This document shows, piece by piece, positions 16,183 through 25,062 of a stretch of 64,000 bases of DNA (within the stretch, counting starts at the first letter, position 1; the number at the start of each line of letters is the position of its first letter). Both the position numbers and the translations under genes were made by a program. The DNA is from Methanobrevibacter ruminantium. Lineage in GTDB: Archaea > Methanobacteriota > Methanobacteria > Methanobacteriales > Methanobacteriaceae. The notes under the pieces were generated by a model. It was given only the letters and a program-made list of their open reading frames with translations, had not been told where the DNA came from and made no database searches. The DNA is taken from contig NZ_JAEDCO010000004.1 in NCBI RefSeq assembly GCF_016294135.1, positions 1 to 64,000 on the forward strand. The letters run 5' to 3'.

Positions 16183-18465
16183 ATGTACGTTAAAAAATTT
16201 GAAGATTTAAGTAAAGATGATTTAGGTATTGCTGGCGGTAAAGGTGCTAATTTAGGTGAATTAACCCAAGCAGGTATTCCAGTCCCTCCAGGATTTGTTG
16301 TGACCTCTAAAACTTATGATAAATTTATGAGAGACACTGGAATTTTTAGCAAGGTTATGGATATTTTAGACCAAGTAGATATTAATAACACTAAAGAGCT
16401 TCAAGAAGCTGCAGAAAAAATTAAAACAATTATCATTGAAACTCCTATACCTGATGGAATTTCCACTTACATTACTGAAGCTTACAACCAATTATCCGAA
16501 AGAGTTGGAGAAGAAGATGGTGCTGATGTAGCTATTCGTTCTTCCGCAACTGCTGAAGACTTGCCAGAAGCTTCATTTGCAGGTCAACAAGATACTTTCT
16601 TGCACGTTCAAGGATTAGATAATGTAATTGAATATGTAAGAAAATGTTGGGCTTCCTTATTTGAAGCAAGAGCTATTTTCTACAGAGAAGAAAATGACTT
16701 TGAACACTCTCAAGTTTACATTGCAGTAGTTGTTCAACAAATGGTAGATTCCGATAAGGCAGGTGTTATGTTTACTGTAAACCCCTCCACTGGTGAAAAC
16801 ATTGCTTTAATCGAAGGTTCTTGGGGACTTGGTGAATCTGTAGTTAGCGGATCTGTAACTCCTGATAACTACGCTGTAGATAAAGAAACTAATGAAGTAT
16901 TAAATGTTACCATTAGTGACAAGAAAACTATGTTCACTAATGAAGAAGGCGGAACCTCCATTCAAGTTGATGTTCCTGAAGATTTAAGGAAAGAAAGAGT
17001 TTTATCTGATGAGGAATTATTAGAGCTTGTTGCAATGGCTAAAAGAGTAGAAGGTCATTACGGCAAACCTCAAGATACTGAATGGGCATTCCATGATGGA
17101 AACTTATTTTTATTACAATCCAGACCAATTACTACCTTAGGCGATTCTAAGAAAGAAGAAGCTGAAGAGGAAGAAGTGGATTTAGAAGTTTTAATCAGAG
17201 GTCTTGGTGCAAGTCCTGGTTTAGCATCAGGTACTGTTAAAGTTATTTTAAGTCTTGATGAACTTGATAAGGTTCAAGATGGAGATGTAATGGTAACCAC
17301 TATGACCACTCCTGATATGGTGCCAGCTATGAAAAGAGCTACCGGTATTGTAACTGATGAAGGTGGAGTAACCTGTCACGCAGCTATTATCTCAAGAGAA
17401 TTAGGAATTCCTTGTGTAGTAGGTACTGGAGACGCAACAACTACCTTAAAAGAAAATGATGAAGTTACTGCTGACGGTAAAAAGGGTTTAGTATACAAAG
17501 GTATCATTAAAGGTGCTGAAAGTGAGGAAGCAAGTGCTGGTGCAGTTCAAGTGTCTGCAACTCCTTTAATCACTGTAACCGAAGTTAAAGCTAATGTAAG
17601 TATGGCTGAAGCAGCTCCAAAAGCAGCAGCAACCGGTGCAGATGGTGTAGGATTGCTCAGAACTGAACACATGATGTTATCCACTGGTGTTCACCCAAGA
17701 AAATTCATCCTTGATGGTGAAGAAGACAAATTGGTTGATACAATTGCTGAAGGTGTTTTAAAAGTAGCAGATGAATTCTATCCAAAACCTGTGTGGTACA
17801 GAACTCTTGATGCTCCTACTGATGAGTTCATCACCCTTGAAGGTGGGGAAAATGAACCTAGAGAACACAACCCAATGTTAGGTTGGAGAGGTATCAGAAG
17901 AGAATTGGATGAACCTGAAATCTTAAAAGCAGAATTCAAAGCAATTAAAAAGCTTCACGATAAAGGTTACAAAAACATTGGAATCATGATTCCATTATCA
18001 CAACATCCTTCTGAACTCAGAAGAGCTAAGGAATTATGCAGAGAGGTAGGTATGGAACCTCAAGTGGATGTTGAATTTGGTATGATGGTTGAAATTCCTG
18101 CAGCAGCTATCTTGATTGATGAATACATTGCAGAAGGAATTGACTTTGTAAGTCTTGGTACCAATGACTTGACTCAATACACTCTTGCAGTAGACAGAAA
18201 CAATGAGTTTGTTGCAAAACACTATCGCGAAGAACACCCTGCAGTAATGGCTTTAATTGAAAGAACCATTAAGCATTGTGCAGCAGCAGGTGTAACTTGC
18301 AGTATCTGTGGTCAAGCAGGCAGTGTACCTCATATTGTTGAAAAACTTGTTAAATTTGGAATTACCAGTGTATCTTCCAATACTGATGCAGTAGAAGAAG
18401 TAAGAAAAACTGTTGCAAGAGCTGAAAAGAAAATCATGCTTGATGCAGCAAGAAAACAATTATAA
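16183..18465 (+). CDS. ppsA: Phosphoenolpyruvate synthase
   Basis: PpsA converts pyruvate and ATP to phosphoenolpyruvate, AMP and phosphate, the entry to gluconeogenesis in autotrophic methanogens. I chose the ATG at 16183, preceded by AAAAGGAGC, rather than a TTG at 16147; this gives 760 residues. The N-terminal ATP-grasp part begins KKFEDLSKDDLGIAGGKGANLGEL and contains AIRSSATAEDLPEASFAGQQ. The swivelling phosphohistidine domain has GGVTCHAAIISRELG with the catalytic His near residue 399. The C-terminal PEP-binding barrel contains FGMMVEIPAAAI, SLGTNDLTQY and SICGQAG. It ends in a terminator. Confidence 0.96.
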   Translation: MYVKKFEDLSKDDLGIAGGKGANLGELTQAGIPVPPGFVVTSKTYDKFMRDTGIFSKVMDILDQVDINNTKELQEAAEKIKTIIIETPIPDGISTYITEAYNQLSERVGEEDGADVAIRSSATAEDLPEASFAGQQDTFLHVQGLDNVIEYVRKCWASLFEARAIFYREENDFEHSQVYIAVVVQQMVDSDKAGVMFTVNPSTGENIALIEGSWGLGESVVSGSVTPDNYAVDKETNEVLNVTISDKKTMFTNEEGGTSIQVDVPEDLRKERVLSDEELLELVAMAKRVEGHYGKPQDTEWAFHDGNLFLLQSRPITTLGDSKKEEAEEEEVDLEVLIRGLGASPGLASGTVKVILSLDELDKVQDGDVMVTTMTTPDMVPAMKRATGIVTDEGGVTCHAAIISRELGIPCVVGTGDATTTLKENDEVTADGKKGLVYKGIIKGAESEEASAGAVQVSATPLITVTEVKANVSMAEAAPKAAATGADGVGLLRTEHMMLSTGVHPRKFILDGEEDKLVDTIAEGVLKVADEFYPKPVWYRTLDAPTDEFITLEGGENEPREHNPMLGWRGIRRELDEPEILKAEFKAIKKLHDKGYKNIGIMIPLSQHPSELRRAKELCREVGMEPQVDVEFGMMVEIPAAAILIDEYIAEGIDFVSLGTNDLTQYTLAVDRNNEFVAKHYREEHPAVMALIERTIKHCAAAGVTCSICGQAGSVPHIVEKLVKFGITSVSSNTDAVEEVRKTVARAEKKIMLDAARKQL

Positions 18466-18480
18466 TTCTAAATTGACTTG

Positions 18481-18513
18481 GATTTAAAAGTTAAATCTTT
18501 TAAATCTTTATTT
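18481..18513 (+). terminator. Terminator after ppsA
   Basis: GATTTAAAA (18481-18489) pairs with TTTTAAATC (18498-18506) around an eight-base loop and leads into a T-rich run. Confidence 0.65.
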
Positions 18514-18674
18514 TTTTATTTTTAAATTATTTATTATTTTTTTAATATTATTTTAATTAATTGACTTCTTTTTGTTATTTTCCATAAATTTATTAAGCAG
18601 TTGTTTTAATAGTATTAAAAAATAATAAATTCTGGATTTTGATAATGAATTTATTTTAACTCAAGGTAATTTTT

Positions 18675-19841
18675 ATGAATGAAAAACCAATATCTCATGA
18701 TGAAATTTTCAATCAATTGGATAAATTTCAGGCAATGGATTGCAAATATTCTGATGGCAGGATTTTAGGTTCTATGTGTACAGAAGCGCATCCTATTGCT
18801 AAAGAGGCTTTTTTCAAATTTATAGATTCCAATTTAGGAGACCCTGGTCTATTTAAGGGAACCAAATTATTGGAAGATAAGGTCTTAAAGATGATTGGAT
18901 CCTTCTTATCCATTGAAAATCCTGTTGGCCATATGGTAACTGGTGGTACTGAAGCCAATATCATGGCAATAAGGGCTGCAAGAAATCTTGCAAGAGATAA
19001 TAAGGGAATTAGAAAAGGAGAATTAATAGTTCCTAAATCAGCTCATTTTTCCTTTAAGAAAGCAGCAGATATGCTTGATTTGAAATTGATTCGTGTAGAC
19101 TTGGATGAGAATTACCGTATTGATCCTAAATCTGTTGAAGAGAACATCAATGAAAATACTGTAGCTATTGTAGGTATTGCAGGCACTACTGAGCTTGGAA
19201 TGATTGATCCTATAGAAGACTTATCTAAAATAGCTATTCGAAATGATATTCATCTACATGTGGATGCAGCATTCGGTGGTTTTTCAATTCCTTTCCTAAA
19301 AGATAAAGGATATGGCTTACCAAACTTTGACTTTTCACTTGAAGGTGTCAAATCCATTACAGTAGATCCACATAAAATGGGGCTTTCACCAATTCCTTCC
19401 GGAGGAATTTTATTCAGGGACCAATCCTATTTGGATGCAATGTCTGTTGATTCCCCATACTTGACAATCAAAAATCAATCTACCATTGTAGGCACTCGTT
19501 TAGGCGCTTCTGCAGCTGCAACATATGCTGTAATGAGTTATTTAGGACAAGAGGGTTATGCAAATAATGCTATTGAAGCATTGGAAAAAACTCACTTTTT
19601 AGTAGATAATCTTAAAAAATTAGGTTATGAGCTTGTTGTCGAGCCTAAATTGAATATAGTTGCTTTCAATCACCCATATTTGGAGACTTTTGAATTGGCT
19701 CAATTGCTTGAGGAAAGAAATTGGAAAATATCCTGTTCTTCCTATCCTAAAGCCATTAGAGTCATCTTAATGAATCATATTAAAAAGGAACATTTGATTG
19801 ACCTTTTAAATGATTTGGATGAGATAAACAAATCTATTTAA
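18675..19841 (+). CDS. mfnA: L-tyrosine decarboxylase MfnA (methanofuran pathway)
   Basis: MfnA is a PLP enzyme that decarboxylates tyrosine to tyramine for methanofuran. Related archaeal enzymes also decarboxylate aspartate to beta-alanine for coenzyme A. The 388-residue protein has TGGTEANIMAIRAARN near residue 94, HVDAAFGGFSIPF near 195 and the lysine motif SITVDPHKMGLSPIPSGG near residue 235. Length fits group II decarboxylases of methanogens. CAAGGTAATTTTT precedes the ATG. It stands alone between T-rich spacers. Family sure; tyrosine versus aspartate preference cannot be read from sequence. Confidence 0.9.
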   Translation: MNEKPISHDEIFNQLDKFQAMDCKYSDGRILGSMCTEAHPIAKEAFFKFIDSNLGDPGLFKGTKLLEDKVLKMIGSFLSIENPVGHMVTGGTEANIMAIRAARNLARDNKGIRKGELIVPKSAHFSFKKAADMLDLKLIRVDLDENYRIDPKSVEENINENTVAIVGIAGTTELGMIDPIEDLSKIAIRNDIHLHVDAAFGGFSIPFLKDKGYGLPNFDFSLEGVKSITVDPHKMGLSPIPSGGILFRDQSYLDAMSVDSPYLTIKNQSTIVGTRLGASAAATYAVMSYLGQEGYANNAIEALEKTHFLVDNLKKLGYELVVEPKLNIVAFNHPYLETFELAQLLEERNWKISCSSYPKAIRVILMNHIKKEHLIDLLNDLDEINKSI

Positions 19842-20210
19842 TTACTTTACTTTTTTTTAATTCTATTTTTTTAATATTTCTTTTTTTAATATTCTTTTTA
19901 CAATATTCTATCTTTTTATATTCCTATACTTTTTATCTAATTTTTTAATTTTTCATCACATTTATAGGCTTTCATGTATATAATTAATATTTTTATATTA
20001 TTTGCTTTGATGTAATTTCATTATATTAAATATATCTTAAATTATTCTGTACTTTTTTAATAATGCATATGATTTAATTATTCGTTATTTTAATTAAAAC
20101 ATATTAAATTTTTTAGCAGATTTTCACTTTTACACAATTATTATTTTCCACACTTTAAAATAATTTTTTCATAGGAAAATTTTATAAATTTTAAAAAAAT
20201 ATCTAATTAT
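19842..20210 (+). promoter_or_regulatory. T-rich spacer with a leaderless-type promoter
   Basis: No gene is visible. TTTATAAA at 20181-20188 lies 30 bases before the ATG at 20211, and no ribosome binding site precedes that ATG, so the fumarase transcript is probably leaderless. The arrangement matches that before the gene at 10859. Confidence 0.5.
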
Positions 20211-20711
20211 ATGAAAAAAATACAAACTCCCCTTAGTGATGATGTTGTAAATGATTTGAAAGTTGGGGATAAGATATCTCTATCCGGTTTAATGTATTGC
20301 GGTAGAGATGCAGTATTGCCAAAATTAGCTAATTCTATAGAAAACGATGATACAGAAGAATATCCTTTTGACTTTAAGGGTATGGCTATCATGCATACTG
20401 CATTTAGCGTTGCAGGAATTGCTCCAACTACAAGCAATAAGGCTGAAATAGAATCATCAATTCCAACATTATCCCGTGCTGGAGTGAAATTTCATATAGG
20501 AAAGGGATCTTTATCTGATGAGACAAAGGAAAGCTTAAATAAGTATAATTCTGTTTTTATTGTCACTCCTCCAGTAGCTGCACTACTTACAAATAATGTC
20601 ATTTCAAAAAAATGTGTGGCTTATGAAGAGGAAGGGATGGAAGCTTTCTTTGAATTGGAAGTTAAGGACATTCCAGGTATTGTCGCTATTGCTCATGGAG
20701 AGTCTTTATAG
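20211..20711 (+). CDS. Class I fumarate hydratase, beta (C-terminal) subunit
   Basis: Two-subunit class I fumarases contain an oxygen-sensitive [4Fe-4S] cluster in the alpha subunit; the beta subunit completes the active site. This 166-residue protein has the beta-type features: SLSGLMYCGRDAVLPKL at residues 22-38, SVAGIAPTTSNKAEIESSIP in the middle and GKGSLSDETKESL. The family is also used for tartrate dehydratase, but methanogens use fumarase in their incomplete reductive TCA branch. The alpha subunit is not in this window. It precedes a DUF763 gene by 127 bases on the same strand. Confidence 0.88.
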   Translation: MKKIQTPLSDDVVNDLKVGDKISLSGLMYCGRDAVLPKLANSIENDDTEEYPFDFKGMAIMHTAFSVAGIAPTTSNKAEIESSIPTLSRAGVKFHIGKGSLSDETKESLNKYNSVFIVTPPVAALLTNNVISKKCVAYEEEGMEAFFELEVKDIPGIVAIAHGESL

Positions 20712-20838
20712 CTTATTTTTCAGTTTGGATTAGATAATCCATTCTCTATTTTTCTCCCTATTATTTTTCAAATGCTCTTTTTAATTTTATATACTATTTT
20801 TTAGATAATATTAATTAGAACTTTTTAGGGGTATTTAA

Positions 20839-21960
20839 ATGCAACGAAGGGGAACAACTAATCTGCCACTGCATGGAGGGCATACACCAAGATGGTTATT
20901 TGATAGAATGACTAATTTGTCTGGTGCAATTTCTGAAGTGGTGATAGAAGAATATGGAACTAATGAATTCTTAAACAGAATATCTAATCCTTATTGGTTC
21001 CAAGCATTCTCATGTGTGATTGGTTTTGATTGGCATTCCTCTGGAACAACTACAACCACCCTTGGTGCATTAAAATCCTCAATTGATCCAGAAAAGCATG
21101 GAATATATATCTCTGGAGGTAAAGGGGCTGCTTCCCGTAAAACTCCTCAAGGAATCGAAAGGGCAGGAGAGATATTCAATCTTAAAAGCTCTAATGTTGA
21201 AGACATGATTCATTCAAGCAAGTTATCTGCAAAGGTTGATAACTCATGCCTACAGGACGGCTATAATTTATATGTCCATAATTTCTTCATCACTGAAAAA
21301 GGGAATTGGGCAGTAGTTCAGCAAGGAATGAACACTGCAACAAAATATGCAAGGCGTTACCATTGGATGGGTGAAAATGTTACAAGTTTTTTAGAGGACC
21401 CTCATAATGGAATATCCTGTGATAAGAAAGAGACTGAATCTCTGAATATGGCTTCTAAGGATAGTGTTGAAGCACAAAAGATTAGTGTTGATTTGATTAA
21501 TGACAATCCGGACCATTTAAGGAGTTATTTTAAAAGAAAGGATTCTAATCAACTTCTTTTAACTGATTTTAGCATAGAAGAGACAAATTCCCTTACTTTG
21601 CCAGAACATCATCAAGTCTTGGATATGGATTTATCTGATAAGGAATTTGAAGTTTTAAAGAATGCTTGGGAAATACAGCCGGAAAAGTATGAGGACTTGA
21701 TTTTGCTTCAAGGTATCGGTCCTAAAAAAATAAGGGCGTTGGCTTTAATTTCTGATTTGGTCTTTGGAGAGCCTGCAAGTTGGAAGGATCCTGTAAAATA
21801 TTCCTTTAGTCATGGGGGAAAAGACGGTTTTCCTTATCCTGTTGATAGGGATGTTTATGACAATTCCATAGCTACTGTAAAGGATGCTCTTTATCAGGCA
21901 AAACTGGATAAGTATGATAAAATGAAAGCTTTAAAACGTTTGGATGACTTTATTTCTTAG
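20839..21960 (+). CDS. DUF763 family protein with helix-hairpin-helix
   Basis: This 373-residue protein is a full-length member of DUF763, an archaeal and thermophile family without an established role. It opens MQRRGTTNLPLHGGHTPRW, contains FSCVIGFDWHSSGTTTTTLGAL and GGKGAASRKTPQGI, and near residue 290 carries LILLQGIGPKKIRALALIS, a helix-hairpin-helix that usually binds DNA non-specifically. The conserved His, Arg and Asp-Trp-His residues could form an active site. A nucleic-acid role is inference. A GGGGTA ribosome binding site precedes the ATG. It is convergent with the aTrm56 gene. Confidence 0.8.
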   Translation: MQRRGTTNLPLHGGHTPRWLFDRMTNLSGAISEVVIEEYGTNEFLNRISNPYWFQAFSCVIGFDWHSSGTTTTTLGALKSSIDPEKHGIYISGGKGAASRKTPQGIERAGEIFNLKSSNVEDMIHSSKLSAKVDNSCLQDGYNLYVHNFFITEKGNWAVVQQGMNTATKYARRYHWMGENVTSFLEDPHNGISCDKKETESLNMASKDSVEAQKISVDLINDNPDHLRSYFKRKDSNQLLLTDFSIEETNSLTLPEHHQVLDMDLSDKEFEVLKNAWEIQPEKYEDLILLQGIGPKKIRALALISDLVFGEPASWKDPVKYSFSHGGKDGFPYPVDRDVYDNSIATVKDALYQAKLDKYDKMKALKRLDDFIS

Positions 21961-22042
21961 GTGTTATTAGATGTTATGGTGGGAAAGATAAATAAATTAT
22001 TGTGAAATAATTTATTCTTCTTTATTGAGTTTTTTTCTTGCA

Positions 22043-22600
22043 TTATTCTTCTTTATTGATTTTTCTATTTTCATCATGGATATTTACAGTTTTTCCATGA
22101 GCTGTTGGAATAACTTCAAATACGGGATTTTCGAATTCCAAATCAAATTCCTTTCCGTCCATCAAAAGATGTTGGAAAATTGCAAGTGCTGCAACTTCAG
22201 AATGAGGTTGTGTTGTTACAGAAACATTCCAATCAGCATTCTTATAGACTTTTGTAGGTACTTTTGCTCCACCAACGATGATTAGAATATCATCACCAGT
22301 TCCACGCACTTCATCTACAATTTCATGAGCTTGAGAACCATACATGGTCAAATGAACAATTTTTCCTCCATTTTCTCTCCAGTTCATTATAACTTCCATA
22401 TATGAATTGTTATATTCGATTTCAAAGTCTCCTCCCCATCTGTCTGCAATATCTCTTACGCTTTTCATCATGCTATGGTCTTCTTCTCCTGCCAACCATA
22501 CTTTACTTGCACCAAAAGCTCTTGCAGTTAAGCATACATGGGTTGTGATACGTGTGTCTCTTCCTATTCTGTGATCTAATCTTAAAACATTTATATTCAT
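22043..22600 (-). CDS. tRNA (cytidine(56)-2'-O)-methyltransferase aTrm56
   Basis: aTrm56 is the archaeal SPOUT methyltransferase that 2'-O-methylates C56 in the T-loop of tRNA. The 185-residue protein has the family start VLRLDHRIGRDTRITTHVCLTARAFGA (split here: VLRLDHRIGRDTR, then HVCLTARAFGA), the middle LTMYGSQAHEIVDEV and the knot region IIVGGAKVPTKVYKNADWN and TTQPHSEVAALAIF. It is a stand-alone enzyme without a fused guide-RNA system. cobS lies upstream on the same strand at about 107 bases. Confidence 0.9.
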   Translation of the reverse strand: MNINVLRLDHRIGRDTRITTHVCLTARAFGASKVWLAGEEDHSMMKSVRDIADRWGGDFEIEYNNSYMEVIMNWRENGGKIVHLTMYGSQAHEIVDEVRGTGDDILIIVGGAKVPTKVYKNADWNVSVTTQPHSEVAALAIFQHLLMDGKEFDLEFENPVFEVIPTAHGKTVNIHDENRKINKEE

Positions 22601-22707
22601 TTTTTCACATCTTTACAATAAGATAATTTGATAATTTTAATTTTTCATTTTTGTTTTTTTAATTATTTATAATTTTTAAGTTTTTTTTTTTTATTTGATT
22701 TAATAAT

Positions 22708-23562
22708 TTAAATTAAAGAACTGAAATTTATTGAAATCAATACTAACATAGCGAGCAATGAGAAAAGTCTGCCTAATTCATTAGAGGTTCCAAGAACATC
22801 CCCATTTGCAATTTTAAGATGTTTTTTAGTTATTAATGCGGTTAATGCTCCTCCAAATGCGCCTCCAATGATACCTAAAAGTCCTATGTGAATTCCAGGT
22901 ACTAAACTTAACTCTACAGAAAGTATAAAACATATGATTAATCCAACAACATAGTTCTTCAAGTTCATGTACTTTATGAAATATTTGCCGATTCCTTCTT
23001 CTGATGCTTGGGAGCATATGCAACAGGTTGTTAGGCCTATCTTTGCAGCAATTTCTGCTACAATAATCAATAAAAGTAAATTAAAGCCAACTGCATATGA
23101 ATAATTAATCAAAGAGGTATATGCTGCAATTGTGATTGTTCCTGCAATGAATCCAGTAGCTATTCCTCCAACTCCAGTCATAGGATCTTTCATAATGCTT
23201 AATTTTTTCTCTGGGGATCCGTGGACCATAACCCCATCCCCAAAGTCCATAAGCCCATCAAAATGATTGAATCCATTTATCAATAATAAAAATCCATAGA
23301 TTATTGCAGCAATCAAAATTGGGTCAAAATGGATGAATTTTGCTAATATGAATGCAATAATTGTGGCTATTAATCCTATAAGACCATTTAAGACTGGCCA
23401 GAACCAAGTTAGCCTTGCCATTTCATCAATAGTTGTGTAAATGTTTAAAGGAAGTATTGTTGAAAAAGTCAATAATCCTCCAATTGAACGTAATGTTGAA
23501 GGGCTTTGTTTTTCAAAGTAGTCATCATTATTTTTATCTTTCATATTTTCAAATCCATCCAA
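22708..23562 (-). CDS. cobS: Adenosylcobinamide-GDP ribazoletransferase CobS
   Basis: CobS is the membrane cobalamin synthase joining adenosylcobinamide-GDP to alpha-ribazole or its phosphate. The 284-residue protein has about six or seven hydrophobic segments and the family motif GFNHFDGLMDFGDGVMVHG near residue 95, followed by KLSIMKDPMTGVGGIATGF. The N-terminal 25 residues are hydrophilic. An internal ATG at codon 7 is an alternative start because neither has an obvious ribosome binding site. It lies 70 bases after the cbiS-like gene, so the two probably form a cobamide tail-assembly operon. CobY acts just before CobS. Confidence 0.93.
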   Translation of the reverse strand: MDGFENMKDKNNDDYFEKQSPSTLRSIGGLLTFSTILPLNIYTTIDEMARLTWFWPVLNGLIGLIATIIAFILAKFIHFDPILIAAIIYGFLLLINGFNHFDGLMDFGDGVMVHGSPEKKLSIMKDPMTGVGGIATGFIAGTITIAAYTSLINYSYAVGFNLLLLIIVAEIAAKIGLTTCCICSQASEEGIGKYFIKYMNLKNYVVGLIICFILSVELSLVPGIHIGLLGIIGGAFGGALTALITKKHLKIANGDVLGTSNELGRLFSLLAMLVLISINFSSLI

Positions 23563-23632
23563 ATTCTTTAATAATCCATCAATTCTTTAATTTCCATCAG
23601 TTCTTTAATAAATCATCATGATAGTTAAAAAT

Positions 23633-24844
23633 TCATTCTTCAAGTATTTTTGTCATGCATCCTGCTATCAAGCCAGCAAATGTGTTTGATAAGACCGGTC
23701 TTAATCCATATAATATTCCAGGTTTCTCTTTTGAATATCTTCTGAAGTTCAGCAAAGCTTTAGTTCCAGCTATTTGGTTTGCAATTGATGCACCAATAAT
23801 CTCATCTGGGTAGAAATGAATCAATTTTTCATTTAAGTCTATTTCACGGACTCTTCCTTTTTGAAGATCTTCTTCCAGTCTAATCGCTGAAATTAATAGT
23901 GCATTGATGTTTTTATCGCTTATTGATTTAAGCAGTTGCTTTTCTAATTTATCTTTCAATTCACCGGTTTCTTCAGTATTTTCCAAAAGACTCATTCCAA
24001 CTTCAATCATGTCTCCAATTTGGATTCCTTTACTTACAAGATAATCAAGTATTCCGATGTTCAAATCAATCTTTTCCAATGAGTCTTCACAACTTATGAC
24101 CACAGCATCTTCAATTCTTTCAATAAATTCATCTAAATCTATGTCATCATCTTCATATTCCATATTGGTAATGTCTAAACCGATTTCCATTATATAATCT
24201 TGATCTAAAGTCTCTTCTGGAAGATTGGATGCAATAACAAGGAAATCATTGTTGTTTAAGATATGATTAATATGAGCTGGCAAGTGAAGAGATTCAAAGA
24301 ATTTAGCCTTTTGCTTAGTTGCAACCTTATAAAGTTGAATGAGTAATTTTGGGCTGAATGCATGATTCAAAAGGATTATATGTCCAAAGTCAACTTTAGC
24401 ATTCTCAAATCCTTTCCAACTATTGACAACTTTCAGGTCATTGTAAAAATCCTGAACTTCAAGGTCATTGGAAATTACAGTAATGACAGTTATATCATCA
24501 TAGGTATTGCTTATAAAATCTATTTTATCAAAGCTTTGAGCGATATAACCTCCATCAATATCGTTATTTTCTTTATATTCTTCAGTGATTTCCATCAGTT
24601 CAACATCATTTAATGGTTCATCCTCATTTTCTCTATTGAAACTGATGTAATTATCTGACAAGACCATGATGTTTTCTATGATGTCAATTCCATCACTTAT
24701 TTCCAAATCACTGAATGTCAAGAAATAATCTGGATTATTAATGTATAAAGCATCTTCGTTTTTAATCAATTCACCATTCACAAGCTTGTTTTTGATGCTT
24801 TGGATTTTCTTGTTGCTTCTATTGCTTTTACTTTTTTTAGACAA
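23633..24844 (-). CDS. CbiS-like fusion: CbiZ-like domain plus CobZ-type alpha-ribazole phosphatase
   Basis: The C-terminal part, residues of about 255-403, belongs to the PgpA-related family that includes archaeal CobZ, which removes phosphate from alpha-ribazole phosphate or the cobamide phosphate. Markers are HFYPDEIIGASIANQIAGTKA and VLSNTFAGLIAGCM. The region before it (about 100-215), with TVISNDLEV and ATKQKAKFFESL, resembles a diverged CbiZ adenosylcobinamide amidohydrolase domain. Known CbiS proteins have the same order. The CbiZ glycine-rich segment looks poorly kept, so salvage activity is doubtful. It starts with TTG after AGAGGA. The location directly upstream of cobS supports a cobamide role. 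Confidence 0.65.
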   Translation of the reverse strand: MSKKSKSNRSNKKIQSIKNKLVNGELIKNEDALYINNPDYFLTFSDLEISDGIDIIENIMVLSDNYISFNRENEDEPLNDVELMEITEEYKENNDIDGGYIAQSFDKIDFISNTYDDITVITVISNDLEVQDFYNDLKVVNSWKGFENAKVDFGHIILLNHAFSPKLLIQLYKVATKQKAKFFESLHLPAHINHILNNNDFLVIASNLPEETLDQDYIMEIGLDITNMEYEDDDIDLDEFIERIEDAVVISCEDSLEKIDLNIGILDYLVSKGIQIGDMIEVGMSLLENTEETGELKDKLEKQLLKSISDKNINALLISAIRLEEDLQKGRVREIDLNEKLIHFYPDEIIGASIANQIAGTKALLNFRRYSKEKPGILYGLRPVLSNTFAGLIAGCMTKILEE

Positions 24845-24900
24845 TTAAATTCCTCTTTTCAATTGCTTTGAATCTTCATTTAATGATTTTTCTAATTTTA

Positions 24901-24922
24901 GATTGATTATCTATTATCAATC
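24901..24922. promoter_or_regulatory. Inverted repeat in the divergent cbiS-like/larC spacer
   Basis: GATTGAT (24901-24907) and ATCAATC (24916-24922) form an inverted repeat with an eight-base spacer, 57 bases upstream of the cbiS-like start and before the larC TATA region. It could be a regulator site for either gene. Confidence 0.35.
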
Positions 24923-25062
24923 GGATAACCTGTTGTTATTGAATATTTAATGAATATATTTTTATAACAAATATTATTTAATTGTAATTATATATAATAT
25001 TTTAGAGAATTTAATTTAGATATTTAATTGAGATTAGAATTTAAGCTTAAGGAAGTAATTTT

